DNA of 64,000 nucleotides from Blastomussa wellsi (taxonomy: Eukaryota > Cnidaria > Anthozoa > Scleractinia > Plerogyridae). The notes under the pieces were generated by a model, which saw only the letters and a program-made list of their open reading frames with translations, did no database searches and was not told the DNA's origin. The position numbers and the translations under genes were made by a program. The stretch spans positions 8,217,389-8,281,388 of the forward strand of contig OX393570.1 of the NCBI GenBank assembly GCA_947652115.1, written 5' to 3'. How positions within the stretch are numbered: the first letter of the stretch is position 1; every line of letters begins with the position of its first letter. This document shows, in pieces, positions 35,226 through 48,400 of this stretch.

Positions 35226-36046
35226 TATTGAGCTTTTATAAAATATTTGTCAAAATACGCATGAAACTGAAATGTCACAGCCGTGTAAACTTACACACGC
35301 TCATCTAAACACACCTGTCAACCAATGAGAGTGCTCATAGTATCTCAGTTATTTTATAATTGGTCTTATATTCAGGAAGGACAGAGGGTTTATTTTCAGA
35401 AGGAAGGTCATATTAGGAAAATGTTTGTGCATTATTCAAAAGGGGTACACTGCATCTGAACATCTACCACTTGGTAAAGTTATCTAAACATGATATGACT
35501 TCCTACAGCGTTTATGCAAACATTTGCGGTCTATGAGCAGAAATTATATAATGAGTCGAAATTTGGGGGGATCTAAATCCGAAAAGTCACAAGCTCAGTT
35601 TAATGAAAGCCCACGGGCCTACATTTGGGAGGGCTTATAACAGGAGGGAATTTTATGTCTGTTTTTGTGGAGTTGGAGGGGAGGGGAAGGTTGATTCTGC
35701 AGTGGCCAAACAGCTTCTACTGCCAGAGCTAAACCCAAGTTTTTTAGCATTTCTATCCCCCATGAATGGGATGCTAATTAACCTATTACAGGTTTTTCCA
35801 CAGCATTAAGGAGCTACGTCACGGTTCGTGCATTTTTTAAAAGTTTTGCCTAAAGTTTTCAAAATTGTCATTTGTAATCCATCTCAATCTTCTCCATCCT
35901 TAACCCTCCATGTTCCTTTTTGGTTTGGTATCAATTCTTTGGTGTTTTCTTCCTTTAGTAAACCATTACATGTAGTTTTAGGTTTCCTACGTTTTAAGGG
36001 TAATTTGGTTAATTGTCACAAAAAAATTAATTCAAAATATCATGAT

Positions 36047-36280
36047 GTAGCTGGTGGTACCCTTTTATACACCTGAGTGTATGGAGAGAGGAGCTGAAAG
36101 AGCAACAACAACAACAACAGCAATAACAATAATCTTTATTTGTACTCCCTTGCCTGTGACAAGAGTTACAAGTTTATTTGACCAAGAACACAACATTGGG
36201 TGTTGGCCGGGGCTAGAACCCAGTCTTCCTGATCTGGAGTCCAGCGTGCTAACCTTAGCTTGAGGCCACCATCCCCCCCT
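36047..36280 (-). mobile_element. tRNA-derived SINE, second copy
   Basis: On the minus strand: a B-box-like gggttctagcccc, an A-box-like gctaaggttagcacgctgg and a shared gatctggagtccagcg context, as in 1406-1678. The 36101-36140 stretch is a caa-rich simple repeat within it. It lies about 110 nt upstream of GCC2 exon 2. Confidence 0.65.
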
Positions 36281-36388
36281 TGTATATGTGTGTGTGTAGT
36301 GGGGTTTGGTGGGGCTAATTTTAATACAGATATAATATTTTATGGTACTGATTGCATATGTGTAACTAATTATTAATTGTTGTGACAG

Positions 36389-36478
36389 AATGACACTGAT
36401 CCTCTTGATGTGACAAATGGGATGAAAAAGGAATCATCATCAAGTACAACCCCCATGAAATCACAAGGAAAATCGCAG
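36389..36478 (+). CDS. GCC2: GCC2-like exon 2
   Basis: 90 nt, phase 0/0. Acceptor gacag|aatgac, donor tcgcag|gtaatt. Encodes a disordered NDTDPLDVTNGMKKE-Ser/Thr-rich-GKSQ stretch before the first conserved block. Confidence 0.8.
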
Positions 36479-39400
36479 GTAATTTGATTTAATATTTTAG
36501 GGATAAAATATGAAAACACAGTAAGCAAATACACTTTCACTAATCAAATTGTACCATGTGGTGCTTAAATTATATTAACGAGTAAAAGTTGAATAGCTGT
36601 TGAGGTGGAGGGGTGGTAGTGGACCTTCCATTTCAATGTACCTCTCCTGCCTTCTTTCATCTTCCAGAATATTAAGTCACAGCTAACTGCAATGCAATGA
36701 TATTAGACTTAAGTATAATATTATTGACTTCTTTGTGTTTCCATAGCTTGAGTCACTTCCTAAAGATGACCTCATCAAATATGTCAAGAAGCAGGTTGCT
36801 CTGTTAAAGCAAACCAGAGCAAAGTGTGAAGGTAGAATACTGTTAAGGTGGTAGACTTGACTTTAGCTCAAAAATGAAACAATGCAAAAAACCAACGATT
36901 ACATAGATTTATTCATAATCCAAAGAGATAAGCTCTTTCTTGCTGCACACAGAAAAATCAAAGCCCAAAGTCAGGTTGCTAGGCCGGACGAGCTTGATTT
37001 AGGAAGACGGTTCCCGCAAAACAAGCAGTCACGACAAGATGTATGCAATGAATTGTGTAAAATTAAGGGCACATACAGACTGTATTTAAAGGTATTTGAA
37101 TAATAAATAGAAAAAATTATCGTTTCTGGATGAAATTTACACAGTGTATTCTATAGATATGAAAGAACCTTTCTGTGCGAGCCTGGATCGGAAAGAGCTT
37201 TCTTCTCGATAATATCGCTGCGCAAAAATATGATGCATGTTATTTCACAAAATAAACACAGTTTCAATCCAGGCTCACACAGATTTTTTTCTTTTCTGGA
37301 TGGGAATAATCTCCAATCTTATTTTAAATCGTTTCTCCAAAGGTAAAGCCGTAAAATGCAGAAGTCTTATTTTTGAGCCCACAATTCATTTGACATTTGT
37401 CACCTGAGGTGTGAAAACTGTCACCTCGAAGATCACTTTTTTAAAGCCCACTTTTTGTTGTCTCAGTCTGTCATGTTTTTATTTCAGACGGTTGCTTTAA
37501 TTTCAAAAAATATCTGTCCAAAATAGACCCTCTAAAGTCAGGTCTACCACCTTAAATAAAGTGTTTCCAGGAATAATTTATTCAGTTGATTCCCTAATTG
37601 TTAGTAAAAGAAACAGTATTTTTCTCCTATAAATTTGACCCAAAACGTACTGATAATGGAGCTTTCTGTCTCAGATCGGTTGTTGTTTATGAGAAACAAC
37701 GATCAGTCCAAGAGAAGAGATGGATCTCTTTTTCTTTTTTATTAATGGAAGATAAAACATTGTTACAAAGAGATACGACTATAAAATTACAAGATTAATA
37801 TCAATATATTCAAATATTTTTTTTTTTATGAATCTTTGTGAGATCCCAGGGGGGTACACCCTTGCATGGGCTATATGGGACGTGCCGCTGGATAGGGTAT
37901 GGGTTTTGACCCTTCAGTCCTGAACAGGCTGAGGATATATAATTCAAGCGAGTCTGTCCCAAACAGGGTATGAATATTAAGGAGTTTTCCTGTACGGGGT
38001 ATGGCTTCAGGACTTTCGTTGAATTTTAAGCATATCCAAAATCAGTTCTAAACGTTCATCAGTATTTATTTAGCCGGTCATCAGTCAACATTTATTTAGA
38101 TCATTTTCAGGACTAGATATTAGCACTGTAGTATAAAAAAAACTAAACAGGGTTTTTGTTTGAGGTTATTTTGGTCCTAAACAGGGTCAGGGTTTCGGAT
38201 CCAGCAGCACCCGTATAACCAAACATGGGTAAAGTACGTCGCCCCCCCCCCCACCCCCCAGGCCAGCAGTATCACTTTGTACAAGTACATGCGTTATGTA
38301 ATTATCTAAGCCATAATTGTCTATTTATGAAGGACTTTACGTAGCCCAATGTGCGTTTCATTGCCAATTTATTGGACAGTTCTGAAAATATATAAAACTT
38401 TGCAAAATAGAAACAGTAAATTAATGTTTAGGGATTTTCTTTAGTAGAAAAATGGAATGTAAAAGCATTGTTTATTTTGCAATGTAATAATTTCTTGGCA
38501 ATGAAAATCATACTCACCAAACAGGCGAGTGATCTGTGATTTGCGCTCGCCTGACACTTAAGACACTCGCCTGGGCGAGCAGGCGAGTGCTAATGTCCAA
38601 CCTTGAACATCAATTATGTGGTGGTAAAAATTTGTCCGTACACTGTCACAAAAATGATAGTCCTGTCAAGTAAATTAAGTATAAAAATACTTTTAGTTAT
38701 GGTGGTGCAACTCTCTGGAACAGCCTGCCCTGTCAGCTCAGGGTGTCAGAATCCGTCAATGAATTTAAGTCAATACTAAAACGTGATTATGTAAATAATT
38801 AAAATGTGAAACACAGCATTCATGGAAAACAGGTTTTATATATTTAGATTAACATAGTTTTAAAATAATAGTATTAAGTATTTAATTAGTTTTAACCTGA
38901 TGTATTTTTACCGTGTATAAATAAATGTATAAATAAAATGAATAAATAAATTATTGCTGGATTATATTATGTAGAATTGTCCTCGCAACTAGAAGAGGAA
39001 AAGAATGACGTCCAAAGACTTGAAAATGAAAAGAGAGAGTGGCTATCAAGGGGAGTGCATGCAGAGTTTGAGAAGAAAGACAAGGTACATACTTGTGTTA
39101 TGTATATTTTACTTTTTGCTCTGAGATGCATGTAACACCAAACCTTTGGTAATATCTAATTGTGATTTTACAAGCATTTTCTTTGGAGTTGTCTGTAGCC
39201 CAGTTTATTGCACTGAAATAATTTGAGCATCTACAGCAAACAACATACAGCTATAGCAGGGGTTTCAAAACAAGGCGGCGGGTGTCGGAGTTCCACCGGC
39301 TACTGACTATTATGCTGCCGGCTACTCTTGTCATAGTAATCAGCTTGTGACCAAAAAGCTCACTTATAACAGCCGCCTACTCTTCCAGTCGACGACACCT

Positions 39401-42400
39401 GTTTCCAAACATTTTGAAATCGCTGCATAGGTACACAGATTCTGGTACACCTACCTTCCTCTGGCATGTGCACATCTGTTTACCACAAGTTTCTTTGGCA
39501 AAAATGTGGAAGCTACAAGTGTACAATTTGAATATCTTGAAAATTAATGTCAATGATTCGTGCTAAAATGCATTTTTTTGCTGTATTCTATTTAATGAGT
39601 GGAGTACAAAGACTAATTAAACATATTAAATAATAAATTTAACATAAAATAGTTATTACTTGTTAAGGAAATCTTTCTGTCTTCTAGACTTTTTATTATA
39701 AATTAACAATCCTGCCCTTTTTTAAAATAATTTCTGTTGAAATTATAACTCATAAACCAAGTTAACAGGATTTCCATTCATTTCACAAAATACTCTTTCA
39801 GTGATAATATTATTCTTGTGAGCTTAAGTTCTAATTGCTAGTACCTATTTTAAAACATAATAAAAATGTTATTATTTTCACCCTTTTATTAATCAGATTT
39901 TAAAGAAAAATAGAGAGTTAAAAATGGCTGCTGAACTTGGGAGAAAAATGCTTGAGGAAAATGACGATTTACGAGGAATGTACAATGAGCTGGAGCATGA
40001 ACATGAAAAAACAGTTAAAGTAAGGGACTACTATTCAATTTTAAAATTATTACAGCTAATACCAGTAAAATATAAACATAAAATTTGTTAAGTGCATTTT
40101 CTGGTATGTGAAATATGCTCCAAACATGATAATGAAATTCACCATAAATTTCATGCACCTTGTAAATTTCTTTTAAGTTTAATAGTTTTTAATTAAAGCA
40201 ATAACTGACTTTAACCTGTTGTTTTCGAGGGGTGAGAAAAACCAACAAAATGTGTTGTAAATTATAATAATGATTATGATGATGGTGGTGTCCTACTGAT
40301 TTTAATATAATTGTTGGTTTTTTTGGTTCATGCATGTTCATGTTAAATCTTGTTTTCAAGGATCTTCAAGAGGAGTTATCCACTGTTACAATGGAGAGAG
40401 ATGGAATTCAGAAATCCTTGAGAGCTTTGCAGGAAGAATATCAAAGTGTTGTTAAGGAGGCAAAGGTAAATTATATTAAATATTCCCCATTATCTTGTGT
40501 GCATGATCGCTTGCAGTTTGTGTTGTTTTGCCAAAAGCTGTCCTCAGCTTCTGATTGGATAATCCACACGAAAGAATGTGAATACATTAAATGATGTCAA
40601 CATACTTTGGGCTCCTTGCTTGAAGCTTCTAAATTTATTTTACCAATTTATTTTACCAATTTCTACCAATTTGGTATAAAATCATTTCAGGATTACAAAA
40701 ACGCTTTAGAAATACAAGCTCTACAAGAAGACAAAGCACAGGAACAACTGCAGAAAGACAATCAACACTTGCTTCAGAAAATTCAAGTAAGTGCAGAAAT
40801 AAACTGAGACTGAAACTTTACAAACCTTTCTGGTATATGAACCTTACTGTTCTCAAACTGTCCAGTGATAACTCTCTCTGGTGTTCTTTGCAAAATAAAC
40901 TCAGTCTCATTACCAGAGCATGCCTTTCTTTTGATCATAACAAAGAAGGTGCATTCTAGCCAAAGTCCAAATTCAAACATGCCCAGAGTGCACATAATTG
41001 TCAGCCAGTCAGATTTGAGTTTTTATGACTGGAAGTTTGCAAGTCACAGACTTTCAAATCCACCTGAGTCTGTGTTCTAGGTGCTGACCAAAAGCAAAGC
41101 AGGCTTGTGGGTTGAGATTGAAGGAACATAATAGAACTTATTATATGCAGATGTCTCTGATTTCTTGCAATCATAATAGGAACTACAGCTAGAGAAAGAA
41201 CAGACTCAAGAAAAGTTTGGAAAATTTGAACAGGAGAATCGTCAACTCTTGGACAATTGCAAGGTAAGAATAAATCAGTCAGTCCGTCCGTCAGTCATTC
41301 AGTCCATCTGTCCATCCGTCAGTCATTTAGTCAGTCAGTCAGTCAGTCAGCCAGCCAGTCCATCAGTCAGTCAGTCAGTCAGTCAGTCAACAAGTCAAAA
41401 AAAATAATAAGATTGCCAAAGGTATTATCATTATGAAAATGAGACAATGAAGAAAAAATTAAACTGGTTTGAAAAATGCTTACCCAAAGGCGAGTTGAAA
41501 CCACAGCATTCAGGGAACTCATGTATATGTAGCCACAGGTACAAGGACATACGGCATGTCCTACTCTGATTCCAGTTAAAGAATTCTATTGCATTGTTCT
41601 TGTTGCAGGGACTAGAAGTTAAGATTGAATCATTAAACGCTCAAATATTAGAAAGTGAACAACAATCTGCAACAAATGAGGTAACAGCATTGCATATTAA
41701 GTAATATGACTGTTGATCGTGCAAATTACTTCTGAAAGTACATGCATGTGTTTATTCCTGATTTATTAAACCTTTGCTCTTTTGACAAGTTGACATTGAA
41801 TTGTTTGGAATAGTGCCTACTTGTAAATTCCAAATTTTACCGGACAAGTGAGGATTGGTTTTATTAGCAACAGAAAATGGAAAAGATCATTAATTTTAAA
41901 TTTCCTTTGCACCGCTAGTTGGATTTTGTGACGTGTAATGTTTGCCCAATTGTTTTGCACAAAAGGTTCTTTGGCTTCCTAACAATAGCAGCAACCATTA
42001 AGGCTGGTTTTCGGCCCTAGCATACAAACATTCAAGCATAATGCTAGTGACGACAGCAGCAAAATAAGCACCAGCATAAGAAGAACAAACACACTTGTCC
42101 TCTCTAGTAATCGCTGCGGTGCGCAAAAGCATAAGTCGACATAAGCATAAGCAAGGTGATCCTAGTGAGGACAACGTAAGAAAAACAAGTGAGTTCTTCT
42201 TAATATGCTCGTACATATGTTTTGACCTGTTGTGCCTCTGCCTGTGCTCTAGTGAAAACCAGCCTTTACATGCCACCATATCTGCAATGGTGGTGTGTGG
42301 GAATTTGAAAAGCTGGGATGCAAATAATTTTTCTTCTGTGTAAGGACACGTGTCTGACCAAGTCTCTATTTTGATCAGACAAACCTGCAGTGAGCTCTGA

Positions 42401-45400
42401 CGTCATATTATGGTACTGCTCAATAACAAGAAGAAAACATGTTTGCATTGGGAGATGTAAAAAAATGTCAAGACTTTCTGTCCCATTACAGTTGGGATTT
42501 CATTGGACATTGGCAAATTTTGGTCGGCCATTTTCTGATGTCAGGCTGTTATTTTTGTCGCTATTAAATCTTATTTCTCTTTTGTGTAGTAAAAGTTGGG
42601 ATTTAGGCATTATTGCAAACAATTTGTTAAAAAAGTGGAGGTCCCCTTTAATGGAATATCATTATGCACAGGGTTCATATGGGTCCTGGAAAACAGGGAA
42701 AGTCCTGGTATTTTATTATGGAATTTTCCATTTTAATGTGAATTTTGGATTCCTTGAAAAGGCCTGGAAAAATCCTGGAAATTTGTTTGGAAAAGGGGTT
42801 ACCGCACTAACCCTGTATTTGCAGCCCTGAAAAGTGATAATCTTTTCCATTTTTTGTTGCTACTAAGTCTTATTTCTCTTTTGTGCATTAAAAGTTGGGA
42901 TTTAGACATTATTGCAAACAACTTGTTGAAAGAGTGGAGGTTCCGTTTAATGGAATATCATTTTGCATGCACTTACATTTTACAGTTTTTGTAAGTTTTT
43001 ATTTTTTAATTTCTTTAATTTTCTTCCATAGCTTCAAGCCAAATTGGAAAAGCTGATGGCAGAAAAAGAAGAGCTAATTAAGGCTGTGGAAGCTTCTAAT
43101 GATAGTCATAATGAGAGAGCAGAGCAAGACATCAAGGTAATACAAATTGCTTGTTTAGGCTGAGTTGAATGGTGACTGAGAACAAAGTTTTTCCCCATTC
43201 TGTACATACATTAGCATGAACAGGGTCCGAAAATGCGGCCAGCATGGTCACCAATGCAGTGCAAGAAATTAGAAAAAAATCCAGGTTGTCCTTATGGCAA
43301 ATGCCGGACAATCTCTGATAACCAGGCTGCCCTTTAGTTTTCTAAAATCTGGTTGCCCAAACAGAGTTTTAGTTGTCTGACGGGCAACAGGGCAACCACT
43401 AATTTTGAGCACTGCCAATGTGACTAAAATTTCATTCATGGCAACTAAAAGTTCTGGTTTAGTCGCCAAATGACGACTGCATTTCTGCGTATTGACATTG
43501 CATAATGGTCCTTTTCTCAGACATTGTGTCCTGCAGAAAATTGGATTGAAAGATATTTGCTTCTCAAGCATTCAAAATGAGAAAAGAAGTCATAATTTCA
43601 TCCTTTTGCTTTGAAAGTTTCTCATGCATTGTAAAACTTGGAAGTTTGAAATCACCCTATTATGCTTTGCAAACCTTATAATACGTAATGTATGCCTATG
43701 GATTGGTCTCTTGCAATGCTATCTGGCAGCTAAAAATTTGAATTTGGTGGCTATTTTTTATCACTTAAGCGTAGTTGCTACTCCCCCCCTGGATAAGGGG
43801 GAGTAGTCTACCACAGGGTTACCCACCAGTACTCATTTACACTCCTGGTTCAAGAAAAAAAATAAAATACATTTGCAGTGCATAGAGCACATACTCCACT
43901 TAATTATATAAATGGCAGTGAAATACTAGGTGAGCTTTCTCGCAAAAACATGTTATCTTCACACGTGAAGATATCACCATTGCTATGGTTATGTAATAAA
44001 TTGCGCCTTTCGCAGCAAAAGTGAGAAGGTTTGGAAGTTCATTATTTCAGGGTTGTCAGTAAGATTTGAAGTATGCGGAGATATTTTGAAAGTAGACGGC
44101 ACTGGGGGACCTTTTTTTAAGCATTTTTGTAATGACCGTTTTTTTCCCCTCTTATCTCCACCAAATTGTAGCCGGCGAAAACGTTTAAGGAGCTGGCTAT
44201 ATCGCTGGTCACCGGCGCTTATTGACAACCCTGTATATGGTGTTTATATAATTATTATAAATAGGCTATTACGAATTACGTGGAGATATGAAATTTGTCT
44301 TCTCGTGTTAACACATATTTCACTCGTTCACTGCGCTCACTCGTGAAATATCTTCAAATACTTGAAGAGAAATCTCTGCGCAGTCATGTATCTATATCTG
44401 TCCATGACACTTTGCAATTATAACAATTTACATCGCAAAATAAAAATTGTATTAAAAGCATCAAAAGCCTTGCCCAAGAATATAACACTATGCTCCCAGC
44501 CAGGGCTTGTACCATACCTCTCGATCTGGAGTCCAACATTCTTAATATTGGGCTTCTGTGCTAGGGGCCGAGGAATTCCCCCTGGCTACTACAAGTTTGA
44601 GCCCGAGCTACTTTGGAACAAAACCAAAACACTGGAAAGTGAAAAATACATCAAACAACAAAATCCACCAGCTACGTTTTTACTTTCCCCACCTACTTGA
44701 AAAATTAGTGACATCCCTGCCACATAAAACAGGGCGGCAAATAACAGTCAGACATCACACAATGGCGACCAACATTTGCCATTGTCCGATGAAATCCCAA
44801 ATGTGGTTCATTGGACAAAATATTCGGAGAATTTTTTATGCCTTTGAATGCGAATGCCAATTTTTCACATTGACAATGTGTTATTGAGAAGTTCTGTAAT
44901 CTGATGGCCAACCTCACAACTGCTTTGTCCGATCAAAATGGCGACTTCTCACAGAAAAAATTATTTGCAGCCCTTCCGCCACCTATCAGAATTAAAAAAA
45001 TGATCTTATTTAACAAAAGTAGCTCTTCTTATATAAGAATGTTTTATTTCTGTTGTGTGCAGCACTGTCACATTTTCTACTGTTGGCCATGCATCAAGTT
45101 GTCGTTTGCAATGAATTGTATATTATGCATACAAAAACATTTCTATGGTTGTCTATCCATTGCTCTTATTTAGGATCTGAAAGATCAAGTTGAGAAATTG
45201 CTTGTGGAAAGAAATGAGATCCAAAGCAGATTTGATTGTCTTGTTCAGGAGGGAGGAGCTGAAGTGAGAAGCCAGGGTATGGATCAAGTTATAAGGGAAC
45301 ATTTCCTGATGGAAAACGAGGAACTAAAAGACAAGAATGAGGTTAGATTTTAGATTTGTGCATTCACCATCCCAGGGTCCCAAATTGACTTTATTATGCA

Positions 45401-48400
45401 GGTGCCAAGTGGCCACTGAACACTTTTTTTTAGTCGCCAAATGAACAAATTTGGTCACCAAGAAAGTGGTTTGTAAAATTTTTGCCCAACAGCAAAACAC
45501 GAAAACATTGAGTTCTGAAAAACGTTTCTTTAAGACTCGCATGTATAAAGGAATTAAAATATTGTGTAGCTTACAGAGCCTTGCATTTCAGTTGATGTTG
45601 ATAGCTCTCTTAGTTTGAAAGCAGACCAGTAGACAAAAAAATGTGCGGACAAATTTCTTTGGCTTAGTATTTTTTTTTGCATAAGGATGATGTCTAACAA
45701 GTTCTTTGCACTGTGCTGGTTGCCAAATTTGCGACCTGTGACAAACTTAGTCACCAAATTTTGTTTTCACTCACCATGGCGACCAAAGTGGTTGCAGCTT
45801 GGGTACTGAAAAGGAAGGTTTCGTTTTCTGTACATGAAGTCATCTTTCTTGACAGTGCACTTTCTTTTTTGATGTTTCTCACTTGTAACTTACTAGCTGC
45901 TGAGAAGTGATCTGGAGCTTGCTAGAATAGAAGCCGAGCATCTTAGGAATGCACTGGAGACCATGCGTACAGAGTATGAGGGTCGGGAGACGGCTGTAAG
46001 GGTATGCAGCTGTCACTGTATATTAGGGATGGTAGGTTGCTGTGAAGTTCTGAGAGTAGCAGCTCGTCATTACTTTGGGGATTTGCTGACAACTGTGGAT
46101 CTTCATCACTTGTTCCCAAAGGTTGCTCCGTGTTTGGAAGTGGGGCGCAGCATAAGCACACAGGCAATTTTTTCCAGGGGGGGTGGGGAGGGGGTGAACC
46201 ATGTGCCCAAAAAATTCTTCCAAGTTGCCTTGCCAAAATTCTCTTCCTGCCCCAAAAATCTGAGTTACAAGAATTTGGAGGGGGGTAGGCTGCACCTCCC
46301 CCCCTGGTCCATATGCCTATGCGGTGTAGGGGCTGTTACTGTCAGAACTCTACAGTAGTTTGGCAGCTGATGGAGGCTGTAGGCATTAGTCATTGAATTA
46401 CGTAGAAAGCTTAATTCCACCATGTTTATGAATGCCACAAAATAATTATCTGTAGTGAGTGTATTGCAGCTATAAGCCCAAACGTATATTACAACCTTGC
46501 TTACAAAACCGTGAACACCAGAAATGTTTATGGAATGTTATTGTGTTACAAAGAAAAAGCCAATCAGGTGTGAGACCGCAAAGAGCAAGGGCAATTAGTT
46601 TGCGGTTTTGAGGTTTGCTCGCGTGTCCTGAACTTTGCTGCGATTGGTCACTACACAAGCAACATTCCTGAAATATTTCAGGTGTTCACGGTTTTATGAG
46701 CAAGGCTGTAACTGCCTAAATTTAGCAAAGCTGAACTTTTTTGTTTGTCTCATGATGGTGTCAGTTTGAGGTGTTGATCACAACGTTTGAACTGTTTTAG
46801 TGCTAGTATTCGTCAGGTGATGAGGTCAATTGTTTACGTGTTGCCATTTGTAACATGTCTGCTTGCTGCTGCATTTTGATCCTCTCTATTAGTCAGACTT
46901 CTCATGTTGTTCCCTCAAAATGGACATATGAGATCATCTGTAGTGTCTTGTTGTTGTTTTGTGTATTTTTGGATTATGTATGCCAATCATCAGCTGCCAG
47001 GCCTGCCTTCTGTACTGCATGGTTTGTAAGTAAATAAGTTGCATAATATAATTTAACTGTAAGTTATTCTTATGACTCTGTGCATGGTGCTTTTAACTTA
47101 AACTGCTATAAATCTAACATAAATTGCCTAACTATCTGCATGTTATAATAATCTGTCAACACTATTAACAATACTACTACTCTGACAGTAAATTATTATT
47201 TAATAATACTTTAGGGAAAGCTCATAATAGTTCCAATACTAAATGAAAATAATGATAATAGCAAAGTTCTGTGGTTTTAATTTCAGTGTATTTTTTGGAA
47301 ACTAAATTTTATAATTGTTATTGCTGGTAATTTATCAATGTGTTTAAAGACCGAAAGTGCCAAAGCTTTCTGTTTCTGTTTTCTGATAACAAACAGTGTC
47401 CATGTGATAAAAGTTTTTAATCACATGATCTAGATTGGCACAGCGCAAGACGAAATTTAGCGACTGTATTTTATCACTCTAGTGATTTTGATAGGATGAT
47501 GATAAAGTGGATAGTGCTGTCCATCCTTCAAACGACTGGTTCCTGTTGCATTTTGTTAAAATGGGTTTGTTGTGTGGAGAAAGGAACTGATTTGTGTAAT
47601 CTGTTTGATAGGAAGTGGAGGAAAATTTAGAGAGTGTTGTTAAAGAATGCGAGGAGAACAAGTTTTATGTCAAGGTAGGATACTAACTTGGTGGCACACA
47701 AGTCTGAAGCTTCATTAGGATTTCTGTATATCACTAAAGTGGAATCATCATGATTTCTGGAAACTCCAAGGGAAATGAATTCAAATTGGTTTGAGAAATC
47801 TGGGAGTTAGAGAAATTTGGGTGAAGGGGGGGGGGGGGGGAGGGAGGGGGTGGGGAGCCCCCTAACAGCAATATCTTGGGTTCCCTTTCAATCCTGGGAT
47901 TAATTTTTTGTCATGCTTGTTCTATTAGACACTGCTTTTGTTTGCTTTTAATTTGGCAGTTGTGACAATATTTGGAAAGTTATGTGACCAGAACACAGAA
48001 GTGCTAAAAACGTGCACAGCTTACCTATGTCTTGGATGAAACCAAAGCCAGTGGATAGAGTGCATTCAGATGCAAAGTCTGTAGTATGGATTAGTTAATT
48101 TTTTTCCATTTTATGAATTTCAATAAACCCATACTACAGATTTTGCATTTGAATGAATTTTATCCATTGGCTTTGGTTTCATGTGAGAAATATGTAAGCT
48201 ATGTGAGATTTTAGCATTTCTGTGTTGCTGCCCATTTATTTACCAGCTGAAGTCAGAGCAAGGTGTCTTGTCCAACAATGCAACACAGTGCCCTTGACCG
48301 GATTGTGGGTCAAGGATGCTCATTCATAAAATGTGTACCTCCCTAATAGATTAACAAGATCCATTATTATATGGCCATGTCTCACGTGGACTGGAAACTA

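Noticed and set aside
41275..41400. CRISPR-like array of short repeats
   Set aside because: Uninterrupted tetranucleotide microsatellite without spacers, in a eukaryotic intron.
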